This document shows, one piece after another, positions 1 through 9,682 of a stretch of DNA of 64,000 nucleotides (its first letter is position 1; every line of letters begins with the position of its first letter). The DNA is from Pseudacidovorax sp. NFM-22. GTDB lineage: Bacteria > Pseudomonadota > Gammaproteobacteria > Burkholderiales > Burkholderiaceae_C. Under the pieces are notes generated by a model that was given only the letters and a program-made list of their open reading frames with translations, ran no database searches and was not told the origin of the DNA. Where the stretch lies: positions 22,003-86,002 of the forward strand of contig NZ_JACBFY010000013.1 in the NCBI RefSeq assembly GCF_021401245.1, read 5' to 3'. Made by a program: the position numbers and the translations under genes.

Positions 1-933
1 GCCCCCGGCGCTGGCGATGCCGGCCGGGTCGTCGGCCAGCCAGTGCGCCAGCCAGTCGGCCAGGAAGTCCACCAGCGCCCGCACTCGCGCCGGCACGAAG
101 CGGTTGCTGGGCAGCAGGGCATGCAGCGGATAGGGCTCGGTGTCCCAGTCGGGCAGCAGGCGCACCAGGGCGCCGCTGTCCAGGTCGGCCCGCACGTCCA
201 GGTAGGACTTGAAGGTGATGCCCACGCCGGCCACCGCCCATTCGCGCGCCAGCGAGGCATCGTCGGCATGGCGGTCGCCGTCGATGCGCACCGCCACCCA
301 TTGGCCGCCCTGGCCGAAGCGCCATTCGCGCTGACGGCGCCCACCGCGGTGGAAGCTCAGGCAGTTGTGCTGCGCCAGGTCCTGCGGCGTGCGGGGTGTG
401 CCGCGCCGCTGCAGGTAGGCGGGCGCGGCGCAGAGCACGGGCCGGGTCTGCGCCAGCGGGCGCGCCACCAGCCGCGAGTCGGCCAGCGGGCCGTAGCGCA
501 GGGCCAGGTCCACCTCGTCGCGCATCACGTCCAGCGGGCGGTCGCCCACCGACAGCGCCAATTGCACGCCAGGGTGCCGGGCCAGGAACTCGTCGAAGGC
601 GGGCAGCAGCACGCGGCGGGTGAGGTCCGAAGGCGCCGCCACCCGCAGCGTGCCGACCAGCTCGCCACGGCCGGCCGTCACCTGCGCCTCGGCCTCGGCC
701 AGCAGTTCGAAGGCGCGGCCGGCGTAGTCGAGCAGGGTCTGGCCCTCGGCGGTGAGCCGCAGCGCGCGTGTGGAGCGCTCGAAGAGCCGCGCACCCAGTT
801 GTGCCTCCACCCGCTTGAGCGCCGCGCTGGCCGCGGCCGGCGTCAGGCCCAGCGTGCGGCCCGCGGCGCTCAGCGAGCCGCTGCGCGCCGCCTCTTGCAC
901 CAGGCGGAGGTCGGCCAGATTTTCAATTCCCAT
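1..933 (-). CDS. LysR-family transcriptional regulator (C-terminus cut by window edge)
   Basis: The frame is open for 311 codons from an ATG at 931-933 to the window edge, so the last residues are missing. The N-terminus (MGIENLADLRLVQEAARSG) runs into a winged helix-turn-helix typical of LysR proteins (SLSAAGRTLGLTPAAASAALKRVE, roughly residues 18-42). The rest matches the periplasmic-binding-like effector domain, including a 'VGDRPLDVMRDEVDLALRYG' stretch. The gene is divergent from the dehydrogenase at 1025 with a 91-bp gap, the usual arrangement for a LysR regulator and its target, so control of that dehydrogenase is the likely role. The inducer cannot be read from the sequence. Confidence 0.93.
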   Translation of the reverse strand, partial: MGIENLADLRLVQEAARSGSLSAAGRTLGLTPAAASAALKRVEAQLGARLFERSTRALRLTAEGQTLLDYAGRAFELLAEAEAQVTAGRGELVGTLRVAAPSDLTRRVLLPAFDEFLARHPGVQLALSVGDRPLDVMRDEVDLALRYGPLADSRLVARPLAQTRPVLCAAPAYLQRRGTPRTPQDLAQHNCLSFHRGGRRQREWRFGQGGQWVAVRIDGDRHADDASLAREWAVAGVGITFKSYLDVRADLDSGALVRLLPDWDTEPYPLHALLPSNRFVPARVRALVDFLADWLAHWLADDPAGIASAGG

Positions 934-1024
934 TTGAAGATGATGCCACCGGCGGGCGGCTTATCAATGCAGGGCGCGGAACCTAGAGTGGAGCCATCCC
1001 CCTCTTCCTTGCCTGGAGAACCCC

Positions 1025-2035
1025 ATGAAAGCCGTCGGCTACCGCCAGAACCTGCCCATCGAACAACCGGAGTCGCTGATCGACCTCGACCTTCCCGAGC
1101 CGCAGCCCGGCCCGCGCGACCTGCGCGTGCGGGTGGCCGCCATCTCGGTGAACCCCGTCGACACCAAGGTGCGCCGCAATGCCGCCCCCGAGGCCGGCCA
1201 GGCCCGTGTGCTCGGCTGGGACGCCGTGGGCACCGTCGATGCCGTCGGCAGCGCCGTCACCGGCTTCGCGCCCGGCGACCGCGTGTACTACGCCGGCTCC
1301 ATCGTGCGGCCGGGTGCCAACAGCGAGCTGCACCTGGTGGACGAGCGCATCGTCGCCCGGGCCCCCGCCACGCTGGGCGATGCCGAGGCCGCGGCCTTGC
1401 CGCTCACGGCCATCACCGCCTGGGAACTGCTCTTCGACCGCCTGCAGGTGCCACGCGGCGGCGGCGCGGGCCAGACGCTGCTGGTCACCGGCGGCGCGGG
1501 CGGCGTGGGCTCGATCCTGATCCAGCTCGCGCGGCAGCTGACGCAGTTGCGGGTGGTGGCCACCGCCTCGCGGCCGCAGACCCGCCAGTGGTGCCTGGAC
1601 CTCGGCGCCCATGTCGTGGTCGACCACAGTCGCCCGCTCGCCGCCGAGCTGAAGGCCGCCGGCATCGAGGCCGTGGACCTGGCCGCCAGCCTCACGCAGA
1701 CCGCGCAGCACTACACCCAGCTGATCGAGGCGCTCAAGCCCCAGGGCCGCCTGGGCGTGATCGACGACATGCCGCAGCTCGACGCCATGCCGCTGAAGAC
1801 CAAGGCCATCTCGCTGCACTGGGAGATGATGTTCACCCGCTCGCGCTTCGAGACGCCCGACATGGCCGAGCAGGGTGCGTTGCTGGCCGAGGTGGCCGCA
1901 TTGGTCGACGCCGGCCGCCTGCGCACCACGCTGGGCGAACACTACGGCCGCATCGACGCCGCCAACCTGCGCCGCGCCCATGCCTTCGTCGAGAGCGGCC
2001 AGGCGCGGGGCAAGGTGGTGCTGGAAGGCTTCTGA
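1025..2035 (+). CDS. Zinc-type alcohol dehydrogenase-like / NADPH:quinone reductase family protein
   Basis: A 336-residue medium-chain dehydrogenase/reductase. The N-terminal GroES-like half (MKAVGYRQNLPI, then VRVAAISVNPVDTKVRRN) is followed by a Rossmann half with the nucleotide-binding motif LLVTGGAGGVGSILIQLA near residue 158. The cysteine and histidine ligands of catalytic-zinc alcohol dehydrogenases are not obvious, which fits the zinc-independent quinone-oxidoreductase-like branch. It probably reduces a quinone or an activated alkene/carbonyl with NAD(P)H in the cytoplasm. The ATG follows a GGAGA-like site (tgcctggagaacccc). It is divergent from the LysR gene, which probably regulates it. 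Confidence 0.9.
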   Translation: MKAVGYRQNLPIEQPESLIDLDLPEPQPGPRDLRVRVAAISVNPVDTKVRRNAAPEAGQARVLGWDAVGTVDAVGSAVTGFAPGDRVYYAGSIVRPGANSELHLVDERIVARAPATLGDAEAAALPLTAITAWELLFDRLQVPRGGGAGQTLLVTGGAGGVGSILIQLARQLTQLRVVATASRPQTRQWCLDLGAHVVVDHSRPLAAELKAAGIEAVDLAASLTQTAQHYTQLIEALKPQGRLGVIDDMPQLDAMPLKTKAISLHWEMMFTRSRFETPDMAEQGALLAEVAALVDAGRLRTTLGEHYGRIDAANLRRAHAFVESGQARGKVVLEGF

Positions 2036-2089
2036 GCCGCCGGCCCGGGCGCGGCGCGGGTGCCACGCCGGCGGGGCGCGGCGCGTGGC

Positions 2090-2965
2090 TCAGCCGTGCT
2101 GCTCGTAGTGCGCCTGCCGCGCCTCCATCTCCGCCCAGCCGATCACGCGCTTGAACTCGGCCATGGGCACCTGGCCGGCCGGCAGGCCCTCCACCTCGCC
2201 GCTGCGGCGGGCGGCCAGCGTGGCCAGGTTGGCCTGCAGCGCATGCACCGTGCTCATCAGCGTGACGATGGGATAGGTGGCGAAGGCCGCCACCGACTCC
2301 ACCTGCTCGCGCGAGAGCTTCTCCATCCACAGGCCCTGCATCAGCTGCAGCGAGAGGCGGCGGCCCGACACCTCGCGCAGCTTCACCAGGTCCTCGTAGC
2401 CCTTGAAGGTGCGCGAGATCGGCTGGATGAGGTCGGCGCCCGCCTCGGCATAGCGCGCGGCGCGGTCCATGGCCTCGGCCGGGTCGAGCACATCGGTGCG
2501 CGCCACGATCAGGAAGTCCGGGTCCTGCCGCGCGTCGACCGCGGCGCGGATGCGCGCCACCGCGTCCTTGACCGGCACCACCGGCATCACCGAGGCGGCG
2601 GCGGGGCAGCGCTTGGGGCTGATCTGGTCTTCGATGGAGATGGCCGCCACGCCTGCCTTCTCGAACTCGCGCACGGTGCGGGCCACGTTGATCACGTTGC
2701 CGTAGCCGGTGTCGGCGTCCGCGAAGATGGGCTTCTTCACGACGTTGGCGATGCGGTTGACCACCGCCACGTTCTCGGTGAGGGTGTAGACCTCCATGTC
2801 CGGCTGGCCGAGCAGCGAGGCCGAGATGCCGAAGCCGGTGGTGAAGATGCCGTCGAAGTCCGACTGGTCCACGAGCAGGGCCGACAGGGCGTCCTGCACG
2901 CCGGCCATCCAGAAGGTGGGGCCGTCGGTGATGCGTTGGCGAAGGGTCTGGCGCAGAGTGGGCAT
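2090..2965 (-). CDS. Isocitrate lyase/PEP mutase family lyase (methylisocitrate/dimethylmalate lyase-like)
   Basis: A 291-residue TIM-barrel enzyme of the ICL/PEP mutase superfamily. The metal-binding DADTGYG is at residues 83-89 and EDQ at 112-114. The catalytic loop reads PKRCP with Cys120; family lyases usually have KKCGH or KRCGH here, so the Gly-His after the cysteine is replaced by Pro-Ala. Such enzymes cleave 2-hydroxy (alkyl)dicarboxylates or tricarboxylates into an oxoacid and a carboxylate, or decarboxylate oxaloacetate. It is the last gene of an operon with an ABC importer and an aconitase-type hydratase. That suggests it cleaves the hydration product of an imported unsaturated dicarboxylate. 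The start has an AAGGA site; the gap to the binding-protein gene is 21 bp. Confidence 0.9.
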   Translation of the reverse strand: MPTLRQTLRQRITDGPTFWMAGVQDALSALLVDQSDFDGIFTTGFGISASLLGQPDMEVYTLTENVAVVNRIANVVKKPIFADADTGYGNVINVARTVREFEKAGVAAISIEDQISPKRCPAAASVMPVVPVKDAVARIRAAVDARQDPDFLIVARTDVLDPAEAMDRAARYAEAGADLIQPISRTFKGYEDLVKLREVSGRRLSLQLMQGLWMEKLSREQVESVAAFATYPIVTLMSTVHALQANLATLAARRSGEVEGLPAGQVPMAEFKRVIGWAEMEARQAHYEQHG

Positions 2966-2986
2966 GGTTGTTCCTTTCGCGGGCGT

Positions 2987-4195
2987 TCAGCGCTTCACCG
3001 GATCGATGTAGCCGCCCAAGGGCGCGAACTTGTCGCCCTTGAGCTCCATCAGCGCCACGCCGGTCTGGCCGCGGCGCGAATAGGGGCCGGCGTTGAGCGG
3101 CTGGAAGGTGATCTTGGGACCGATCTTCTGGTCGAAGTCCTTCAGGCCGTCCAGCGCCGCCACCACCTTGGCGCGCGAGGGCTCGTTGCCCGCGCGCTGC
3201 AGCGCCTCCACGGCGACGGCCGCGGCCGAGTAGCCCATCAGCGCATTCGACGACGGCGCCGACTTGGGATAGGTCTTGGTGTAGCGCGCGAAGAAGGCCT
3301 GGATCGCCGGGTTGTCGCCCTCGATGGCGTCGTAGTAGGAGGCCACGTAGAGCTTGGACTGCGTCTTGCCCAGCAGCTCCACGAACTTGGGATCGTTCAG
3401 GCCGCCGGCACCGAAGACGGTGGGCTTCCAGCCCAGCTTCTCGGCGCTGCGGAAGAACTGCACCGCCTCCTGGCCCAGTGCATAGACCACCACCACATCG
3501 GGCTCGGCCTGCTTCAGCTTGAAGACCTGCGAGGTGAGGTCGGTGGCGAAGCGCTCGAAGCTCTGCGCCTCGACCAGCTTCATGCCGTGCTTCTCCAGCT
3601 GCTTGACGGCGATGTCGTAGGCCGGTTTGCCCCAGCCGTCGTTCTGGTAGAGCATGGCCACCTTCTTGGCCTTGAGCGTGCCCACGGCATAGTCGATGTA
3701 GGCGGCCGTCTCGGTGGACTGCGGCGAGGGCAGCACATAGAGCAGCTCGCGCGGCGGCGTGCTGGTCAGGTCCGAGATGGACAGCGCGCCGATGGTCGGC
3801 ACCTTCTTGGTCGAGCTGTATTCGTAGGCGCTCACGTTGGTGGCATGGCCGATGTTGCCCACCATGGCCAGCACGTTGTCGCGCTCGATCAGCAGCTTGG
3901 CATTGGCCACCGACTTGGCGGGCTTGAGCTCGTCGTCGTAGGTGATCAGCTTGATCTTGCGGCCGTTGACGCCGCCCTTCTCGTTGACCATGTCGAAGTA
4001 GGTGCGCATGCCCTCGTCCACGGCCTTGCCCATGTAGGCCAGCGTGCCGGACAGCGGCTGCGAGGAGCCGAGCACGATCTCCTTCTCCAGCACGCCTTCG
4101 TCCTTGTTCTCGAAGGCGGCGGCCGGCAGCGCGGCGGCGGCCAGCGCACAGGCGGCCGCGGCGATCAGGGTGCGGCGGGAATGCAGCGTCATCAT
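2987..4195 (-). CDS. Branched-chain-type ABC transporter substrate-binding protein
   Basis: A 402-residue periplasmic binding protein (Peripla_BP_6 / LivJ-like). A signal peptide is clear: MMTLHSRRTLIAAAACALAA, ending in an AAA-type cleavage site before FENKDEG. The mature part has family hallmarks such as GSSQPLSGTLAYMGKAVDEG, KIKLITYDDELKP and NDGWGKPAYDIAVKQLEKHG. Two ATGs stand in tandem at 4190-4195 behind an AAGGAGA site. It delivers substrate to the permeases and ATPases encoded upstream. The fold binds amino acids but also many organic acids, and its linkage to a hydratase and a lyase points to a carboxylic acid here. Confidence 0.93.
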   Translation of the reverse strand: MMTLHSRRTLIAAAACALAAAALPAAAFENKDEGVLEKEIVLGSSQPLSGTLAYMGKAVDEGMRTYFDMVNEKGGVNGRKIKLITYDDELKPAKSVANAKLLIERDNVLAMVGNIGHATNVSAYEYSSTKKVPTIGALSISDLTSTPPRELLYVLPSPQSTETAAYIDYAVGTLKAKKVAMLYQNDGWGKPAYDIAVKQLEKHGMKLVEAQSFERFATDLTSQVFKLKQAEPDVVVVYALGQEAVQFFRSAEKLGWKPTVFGAGGLNDPKFVELLGKTQSKLYVASYYDAIEGDNPAIQAFFARYTKTYPKSAPSSNALMGYSAAAVAVEALQRAGNEPSRAKVVAALDGLKDFDQKIGPKITFQPLNAGPYSRRGQTGVALMELKGDKFAPLGGYIDPVKR

Positions 4196-4253
4196 GGGTG
4201 TGTCTCCTTGGAGTGGGTTTGTCGCGGAAGGAAGAAGCGCAAGGGCCGTGGCA

Positions 4254-4980
<727 letters not shown>

Positions 4981-4997
<17 letters not shown>

Positions 4998-5838
4998 TCT
5001 TGCCTCCTCCCAGGTAGGCCTCGATCACGGCCGGATGCGATTCGATCTCCCGCGGCGTGCCCTGCGCCAGGAAGGCGCCGTTGTGCATCACGGTGATGGT
5101 GTCGGAGATGGACATGACCAGCGGCATGCTGTGCTCGATGAGCAGCAGCGTGGCGCCGGTGCGTGCCTGCAGCGTGCGCAGCGTGTCGCCCAGGGCGTCG
5201 ATCTCGCGGTTGTTCATGCCGGCCGCGGGCTCGTCCAGCAGCATCAGCACGGGCTCCAGCGCCATGGCGCGGGCCAACTCGACGAGCTTCTGCGTGCCAT
5301 AGGGCAGGTCGCGCACCAGCGTGTGGGCATGGGGCGCGAGGCGCAGCTCTTCCAGCAGGGCCTGCACGCGCTCGCGCTCGGCGCGCTCCTCGCGGCGCTG
5401 GCGCGGCAGGTTGAGCAGGGCCTCGGCCAGCGTGGCGCGCATGGCCTGCGAGCGGGCGATGAGCACGTTGTCGAACACCGTCAGCTCGGCGAAGAGCTCC
5501 AGGTTCTGGAAGGTGCGGGCGATGCCCAGGCGCGAGATCTGGTGCGCCTTCAGGCGCAGCAGATCGTGCTCGCCCTGCACCGTGCGCAGCACCATGCGGC
5601 CCTGCTGCGGCGTGTAGAAGCGGCTGATGCAGTTGAGCATCGTCGTCTTGCCGGCACCGTTGGGGCCGATGAGCGCATGCACGGTGCCGGGCATGACGTC
5701 GAAGCCCACGTCCTGCACGGCCACGATGCCGCCGAAGCTCATGCGCACACCGGCCAGCGACAGCAGCGGTGCAGCGGCACCGGCCGGCCGCGCCCCGCCC
5801 CGTGCGGGCGTGGCCTGGGCGTCGATCGCGCGCATCAT
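4981..5838 (-). CDS. ABC transporter ATP-binding protein (LivG-like)
   Basis: A 285-residue ATPase with Walker A GPNGAGKTT, a LivG-type degenerate signature (LPYGTQKLVELARAMALEP) and Walker B LMLLDEPAAGM. The N-terminal ~25 residues are a low-complexity Ala/Pro extension before the domain begins at LLSLAGVRMSFGG. The start ATG overlaps the stop of the upstream permease gene as ATGA (5835-5838), and the 3' end overlaps the LivF-like gene. Second ATPase of the same heteromeric importer. Confidence 0.94.
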
Positions 5839-6812
5839 GTGCCCTCCTTGCCGGGCGCGTCGGCGCCGGGCAGGCGGCGCGTCTTGAACAGGCTGGCCAG
5901 CCCGTCGGGCAGGAACATCAGCGCCAGGATCATGGCCACGCCATAGAGCGCGCGCTGGAACTGGTCGAAGCCGAAGTAGGTGAGCAGTTGCGGAGCGCCG
6001 ATGACGAAGATGGCCCCCAGCACCGAGCCCAGGATGGAGCCGAGGCCGCCGACGATCACCATCGACACGAAGCTGATCGACACCATGATGTTGAACAGCG
6101 ACGGGTCGATGAAGCGCACCAGCGGCGCATAGAGCGCGCCCGACAGGCCCGTGTAGAAGGCGCAGACGCCGAAGGCCACCAGCTTGAGGCCCGTGGTGTT
6201 GAGGCCCAGCGCGCGGGCCGCCGTCTCGCTGCCCTTGATGGCCAGGAAGCCGCGGCCGAAGCGGCTGCGCGCCAGGTTGCGCGCCAGCCAGAGGGCCGCG
6301 CCCAGCACGCAGGCGGCCAGCAGGTGGTAGGCACGCTCGTCCAGCGCCAGCCCGAAGAGCGTGGGGCCGGGCGCGCCCATGCCGTTCTCGCCGCCCGTCA
6401 GGTCGCCGCCGGACTTGGCGATCTCCACCGAGATCATCACGAAGCCCAGCGTGGCGATGGCGAGGAACACCTCCTCCAGCCGCAGCACCGGCAGCGCCAG
6501 CACCAGGCCGACCACCGTGGCGATGGCCGCCGCGATGAGCATGGCCAGCAGCATCGGCACGCCGAACTGCTGCGTCAGGATGGCGGCGCCGTAGGCGCCG
6601 ATGCCGAAGAACACCGCGCCCGCCATCGAGATGAGGTTGGTGTAGCCGGTGAGGATGTTGGTGCCGAACGAGGCCAGCGTGTAGATGAGCACCAGCGTGG
6701 CGATGTAGAGCACGTAGCCGCCCGGCACCAGCGGCGCCAGCACCAGCAGGGCCACGAACAGGGCGGGGGCCAGCCAGGGGCGGCCGTCGAGCAGATGGGT
6801 CATGCGCGTCAT
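5835..6812 (-). CDS. Branched-chain-type ABC transporter permease (LivM-like)
   Basis: A 325-residue integral membrane protein with about eight to ten hydrophobic segments. It carries the LivM-type core GTNILTGYTNLISMAGAVFFGIG near residue 50 and the EAA-like loop GLKLVAFGVCAFYTGLSGAL in the second half. Two in-frame ATGs (6810-6812 and 6801-6803) precede the first segment; the outer one is used here. It overlaps the LivG-like gene by 4 bp and follows the LivH-like gene by 7 bp. It forms the inner-membrane channel with that protein. Confidence 0.93.
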   Translation of the reverse strand: MTRMTHLLDGRPWLAPALFVALLVLAPLVPGGYVLYIATLVLIYTLASFGTNILTGYTNLISMAGAVFFGIGAYGAAILTQQFGVPMLLAMLIAAAIATVVGLVLALPVLRLEEVFLAIATLGFVMISVEIAKSGGDLTGGENGMGAPGPTLFGLALDERAYHLLAACVLGAALWLARNLARSRFGRGFLAIKGSETAARALGLNTTGLKLVAFGVCAFYTGLSGALYAPLVRFIDPSLFNIMVSISFVSMVIVGGLGSILGSVLGAIFVIGAPQLLTYFGFDQFQRALYGVAMILALMFLPDGLASLFKTRRLPGADAPGKEGT

Positions 6813-6819
6813 CGCTTAC

Positions 6820-7683
6820 TCAGACCTTCTTGACCTGCCGGCGCGCCAGCAGCCCGTGCGGCCGCAGCACCAGGATGGCCAGCATCACGATGAAGGGCAC
6901 GGCGTCCTTCCAGGCCGAGGACACATAGGCGCCGGTGAGGTTGCTGCTCACGCCGATGATCACGCCGCCCAGCAGCGCGCCCGGCATGCTGCCGATGCCG
7001 CCCAGCACCGCCGCCGCGAAGGCGAAGTGCAGGGCGTGCTGCATCATCGAGAAGTGCACGAAGGTCAGCGGCGCGATCAGCAGCCCCGCCGCCGCCGCGA
7101 TGACGTGCGACAGCGCCCAGGCCAGCGCATAGATGCGCTTGATGGGAATGCCCATCAGCCGTGCCGCCACCGGGTTCTCCATGGTGGCCTGCATGGCGAT
7201 GCCCAGCCGCGTGAAGCGGAAGAAGGCGAACAGCGCCGCGGCCAGCGTGGCGCACACGCCCACGATGCCCAGGTCGATGCCCGACACCACCGCATCGCCC
7301 ACCTGCAGCGGCGTGCTCGGGAAGATGCTCGGCAGCTCCTGCGTGTCCTTGCCCCAGATCCAGATGGCCATGTCGCCGAACAGCAGGAACAGCCCCAGCG
7401 TGCAGATGGCGGAGGACAGCAGCGCCTTGCCGATGAAGCGCCGGATGATGAAGCGCTCGATCGCCATGCCCAGGGCCGCGCCGAACAGCAGCGTGAGCGG
7501 CACCACCGCCCACATCGGCAGGCCCAGGCGCACCAGCGTGCAGGCGGTGAAGGCCGACAGCATGGCGGCCTCGCCATGCGCGAAGTTGAGGATGCCCGTG
7601 GCCTTGAACACCATCACGATGCCCAGGGCGATGAGCCCGTAGATGGCGCCCAGGGCGACGCCGCTGACGATCATCTGCAGCAT
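6820..7683 (-). CDS. Branched-chain-type ABC transporter permease (LivH-like)
   Basis: A 287-residue permease. The frame is open far upstream, but the protein proper starts at MLQMIVSGVALGAIYGLIA; a second ATG lies three codons in (7672-7674). Family marks are KATGILNFAHGEAAMLSAF near residue 30 and ARLMGIPIKRIYALAWALSH. About eight hydrophobic helices are visible. The gap to the small hydratase subunit upstream is 11 bp, so importer and enzyme belong to one transcription unit. Confidence 0.92.
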   Translation of the reverse strand: MLQMIVSGVALGAIYGLIALGIVMVFKATGILNFAHGEAAMLSAFTACTLVRLGLPMWAVVPLTLLFGAALGMAIERFIIRRFIGKALLSSAICTLGLFLLFGDMAIWIWGKDTQELPSIFPSTPLQVGDAVVSGIDLGIVGVCATLAAALFAFFRFTRLGIAMQATMENPVAARLMGIPIKRIYALAWALSHVIAAAAGLLIAPLTFVHFSMMQHALHFAFAAAVLGGIGSMPGALLGGVIIGVSSNLTGAYVSSAWKDAVPFIVMLAILVLRPHGLLARRQVKKV

Positions 7684-7694
7684 GCGCGGCGCCC

Positions 7695-8264
7695 TCAGCC
7701 TGCCGTGGCGCCGGTGGTGGTGGCGTCGGCGGCCGCCTTCTGCGCCGCCTCGCGCGCCAGCCGTGCCTTCAGGTAGGGCACGAAGCCGCCGGCCGCCAGC
7801 GTGCCGCGCTCGACCGAGGACAGCGGCTCGAAGGGCAGCTCGGCGCCGGTGTCGAGGTTGAGCACGCGGCCGAGCGCCCAGTCCACGCGCAGCCGCTGCC
7901 AGCGCGCGCTGGCGGCGCGGATGCCCGGGCAGGTGACGAGCGGAAAGCCCATGCTGATCTCGCCGCGGAAGAAGCCGGGCGAGAAGGATTCGGCGATCAC
8001 GCCCGCCACGCCCAGGTGGCGCATCGCGCGCATGGCCGGGTAGTGCGGATGGCCGTAGCCGAAGTTGTGCCCGCCCACCAGCAGGTCGCCCTTCTGGACG
8101 CTGGCGGCGAACTGCGGGTCGTAGCTGGTCATGGTGACCGCGGCCAGCTCGTGGATGTCGGTGATCTTGATGTTCTTGATGCCGACGATGAGGTCGATGT
8201 CGTAGTCGTCCTCGGTGAAGATCCAGGCCGCGCGGCCTTCGAGGTTGGGCAGGTTCGCGCTCAT
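7695..8264 (-). CDS. Aconitase-family hydratase, small subunit (LeuD/DmdB-like)
   Basis: A 189-residue swivel-domain subunit resembling 3-isopropylmalate dehydratase and dimethylmaleate hydratase small subunits. It contains DLLVGGHNFGYGHPHYPAMR, the counterpart of the LeuD substrate loop (NFGCGSSREH), with Tyr-Gly-His-Pro-His in place of Cys-Gly-Ser-Ser-Arg. The ATG at 8262-8264 overlaps the stop of the large subunit gene as ATGA. The C-terminal ~25 residues are an Ala-rich tail. It pairs with the large subunit to add or remove water on a di- or tricarboxylate. The divergent loop argues against leucine biosynthesis. Confidence 0.88.
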   Translation of the reverse strand: MSANLPNLEGRAAWIFTEDDYDIDLIVGIKNIKITDIHELAAVTMTSYDPQFAASVQKGDLLVGGHNFGYGHPHYPAMRAMRHLGVAGVIAESFSPGFFRGEISMGFPLVTCPGIRAASARWQRLRVDWALGRVLNLDTGAELPFEPLSSVERGTLAAGGFVPYLKARLAREAAQKAAADATTTGATAG

Positions 8265-9547
8265 GCCGCGCTCCCTTCGGCCGCAGCGGCCGCCAGGTAG
8301 GGCCGCGGGTCGGCGATGCGGCCCTCCAGGGCCGAGGCGGCGACCACCGCCGCATTGCACAGGAAGATCTCGGTGTCGGCACTGCCCATGCGGCCGGGGG
8401 TGTTGAGCGTGCCCGTGGACACCGCGCGCTGGCCGTCGGCCATGGTGGCGATGCGGCCGTAGCAGTAGTCGCAGCTCGACGAGCTGATGAAGGCGCCCGC
8501 ATCCACCAGGGTGGCGATCAGGCCCTCGCGCGCGGCCTGCGACATGATGGCCTGCGAGGTGGGCACCACATGCAGCTGGAAGCCGGGCTTGATGCGCTTG
8601 CCGCGCAGCACGTCGGCGGCGGCGCGCAGGTCCTCCAGCCGGCCGCTGGCGCAGGAGCCCAGGTAGCCGGTGTGCACCTCCAGGCCCGCGTACTCGGCCA
8701 GGTCGCGGGTGTTGGCGGGGCTGGGCGGCGCCACGACGATGGGCTCCAGCGCCGAGATGTCGATCTGCACCACGCGCTCGTACACCGCGTCGGCATCGGG
8801 ATACACCGGGTCGAGCGCGATCTTGGCCCGCTCGCGGGTGTACGCCAACGTCTTGGCGTCGGGCGCGATCAGCATGGTGGTGGCGCCCAGGAACATGGCC
8901 TGGCCGCAGATGGTCTGGCGGCCCTCGATGCTCATGGCGTCGATCACCGGGCCGCTGAGTTCCACCACCTTGAAGCGGCAGGAGGACGGGCCCATCACCC
9001 GCACCATGTGGTGGAACACGTCCCGCGCCATCACGCCCGGCTGCAGCGTGCCGGTGAGTTCGACCTTGACGGTGGCGGGCACGGTGAGCGCCATCTTCTC
9101 GCTCACGAAGGTCTCGAGCACGCTCTTGCGCGCGCCGAAGGCCAGGGTGCCGAAGGCGCCCAGCTGGCTCACGTGGCCGTCGAAATGCACGGCGAAGGCG
9201 CCCGGCGTGGCATAGCCCAGCTCGGCCGACACCTGGTGGCCGATGCCCTCGCGCTCGTGCACCGGCACGCCCTGCTCGGCGCCCCAGGCGCGGGTGACGC
9301 GGTGCAGTTCTTCTTCCTTGGGCGCGGCGGCCGGGACCATGTGGTCGATGAAGAGCACGAAGCGCTCGGGGCTCGTGACCTTCTCGACGCCGAATTCCTC
9401 GCGGGCCTCCTTGAAGAACACGTCGGTGTAGCCGGGGAAGTCGTAGGCGATCACGAAATCCGGCCGGGCCAGGATCTCGTCGCCCGCCTTCACGGTGGGC
9501 AGCCCGGCCACGCGGGCCAGGATCTTCTCGGTCATCGTCTGGGGCAT
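8261..9547 (-). CDS. Aconitase-family hydratase, large subunit (LeuC/DmdA-like)
   Basis: A 428-residue [4Fe-4S] hydro-lyase subunit. The three expected cluster cysteines are Cys299 (in SCASGR, where LeuC has SCTNGR) and Cys359 and Cys362 (CDYCYG). The ATG at 9545-9547 is preferred because it follows AAGGAGA with good spacing; an upstream ATG at 9569-9571 sits inside the operator palindrome. It is the first gene of the operon with the importer and lyase, divergent from IclR. The role inferred is hydration of an imported unsaturated dicarboxylate such as citraconate or dimethylmaleate, before cleavage by the lyase at 2090. Confidence 0.88.
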   Translation of the reverse strand: MPQTMTEKILARVAGLPTVKAGDEILARPDFVIAYDFPGYTDVFFKEAREEFGVEKVTSPERFVLFIDHMVPAAAPKEEELHRVTRAWGAEQGVPVHEREGIGHQVSAELGYATPGAFAVHFDGHVSQLGAFGTLAFGARKSVLETFVSEKMALTVPATVKVELTGTLQPGVMARDVFHHMVRVMGPSSCRFKVVELSGPVIDAMSIEGRQTICGQAMFLGATTMLIAPDAKTLAYTRERAKIALDPVYPDADAVYERVVQIDISALEPIVVAPPSPANTRDLAEYAGLEVHTGYLGSCASGRLEDLRAAADVLRGKRIKPGFQLHVVPTSQAIMSQAAREGLIATLVDAGAFISSSSCDYCYGRIATMADGQRAVSTGTLNTPGRMGSADTEIFLCNAAVVAASALEGRIADPRPYLAAAAAEGSAA

Positions 9548-9565
9548 GGCGCCTCGTCTCCTTAT

Positions 9566-9576
9566 CCACAATGTGG
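9566..9576. promoter_or_regulatory. Operator palindrome, copy 1 (probable IclR-family site)
   Basis: CCACAATGTGG, a perfect palindrome around one central base. It lies 19 bp upstream of the hydratase large-subunit start, where a bound regulator would block transcription or translation of the operon. An identical copy is 75 bp away next to the iclR start. Binding by that regulator is inferred. Confidence 0.65.
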
Positions 9577-9651
9577 CGCCTTGTTCGACGCCTTTGGATG
9601 AATTACAGAGCGCCCACCCGGCTCACCCTGATGCGGTTAACCCTAGATTGC

Positions 9652-9662
9652 CCACAATGTGG
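9652..9662. promoter_or_regulatory. Operator palindrome, copy 2 (probable IclR-family site)
   Basis: A second exact CCACAATGTGG in the intergenic region, just before the IclR coding region and overlapping a possible upstream ATG at 9659. Its position suggests autoregulation, with the two sites together controlling the divergent promoters. Confidence 0.65.
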
Positions 9663-9682
9663 ATGCAAACTACAAAGCCCGC

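Noticed and set aside
7695..9547. Leucine biosynthesis leuCD
   Set aside because: The LeuD loop and SCTNGR motif are altered, and the genes are in an operon with an importer, a lyase and an IclR regulator, not with leuB.
9562..9570. Perfect DnaA box TTATCCACA before the hydratase gene
   Set aside because: It overlaps the operator palindrome and the ribosome-site region, stands alone, and is better explained as part of those.
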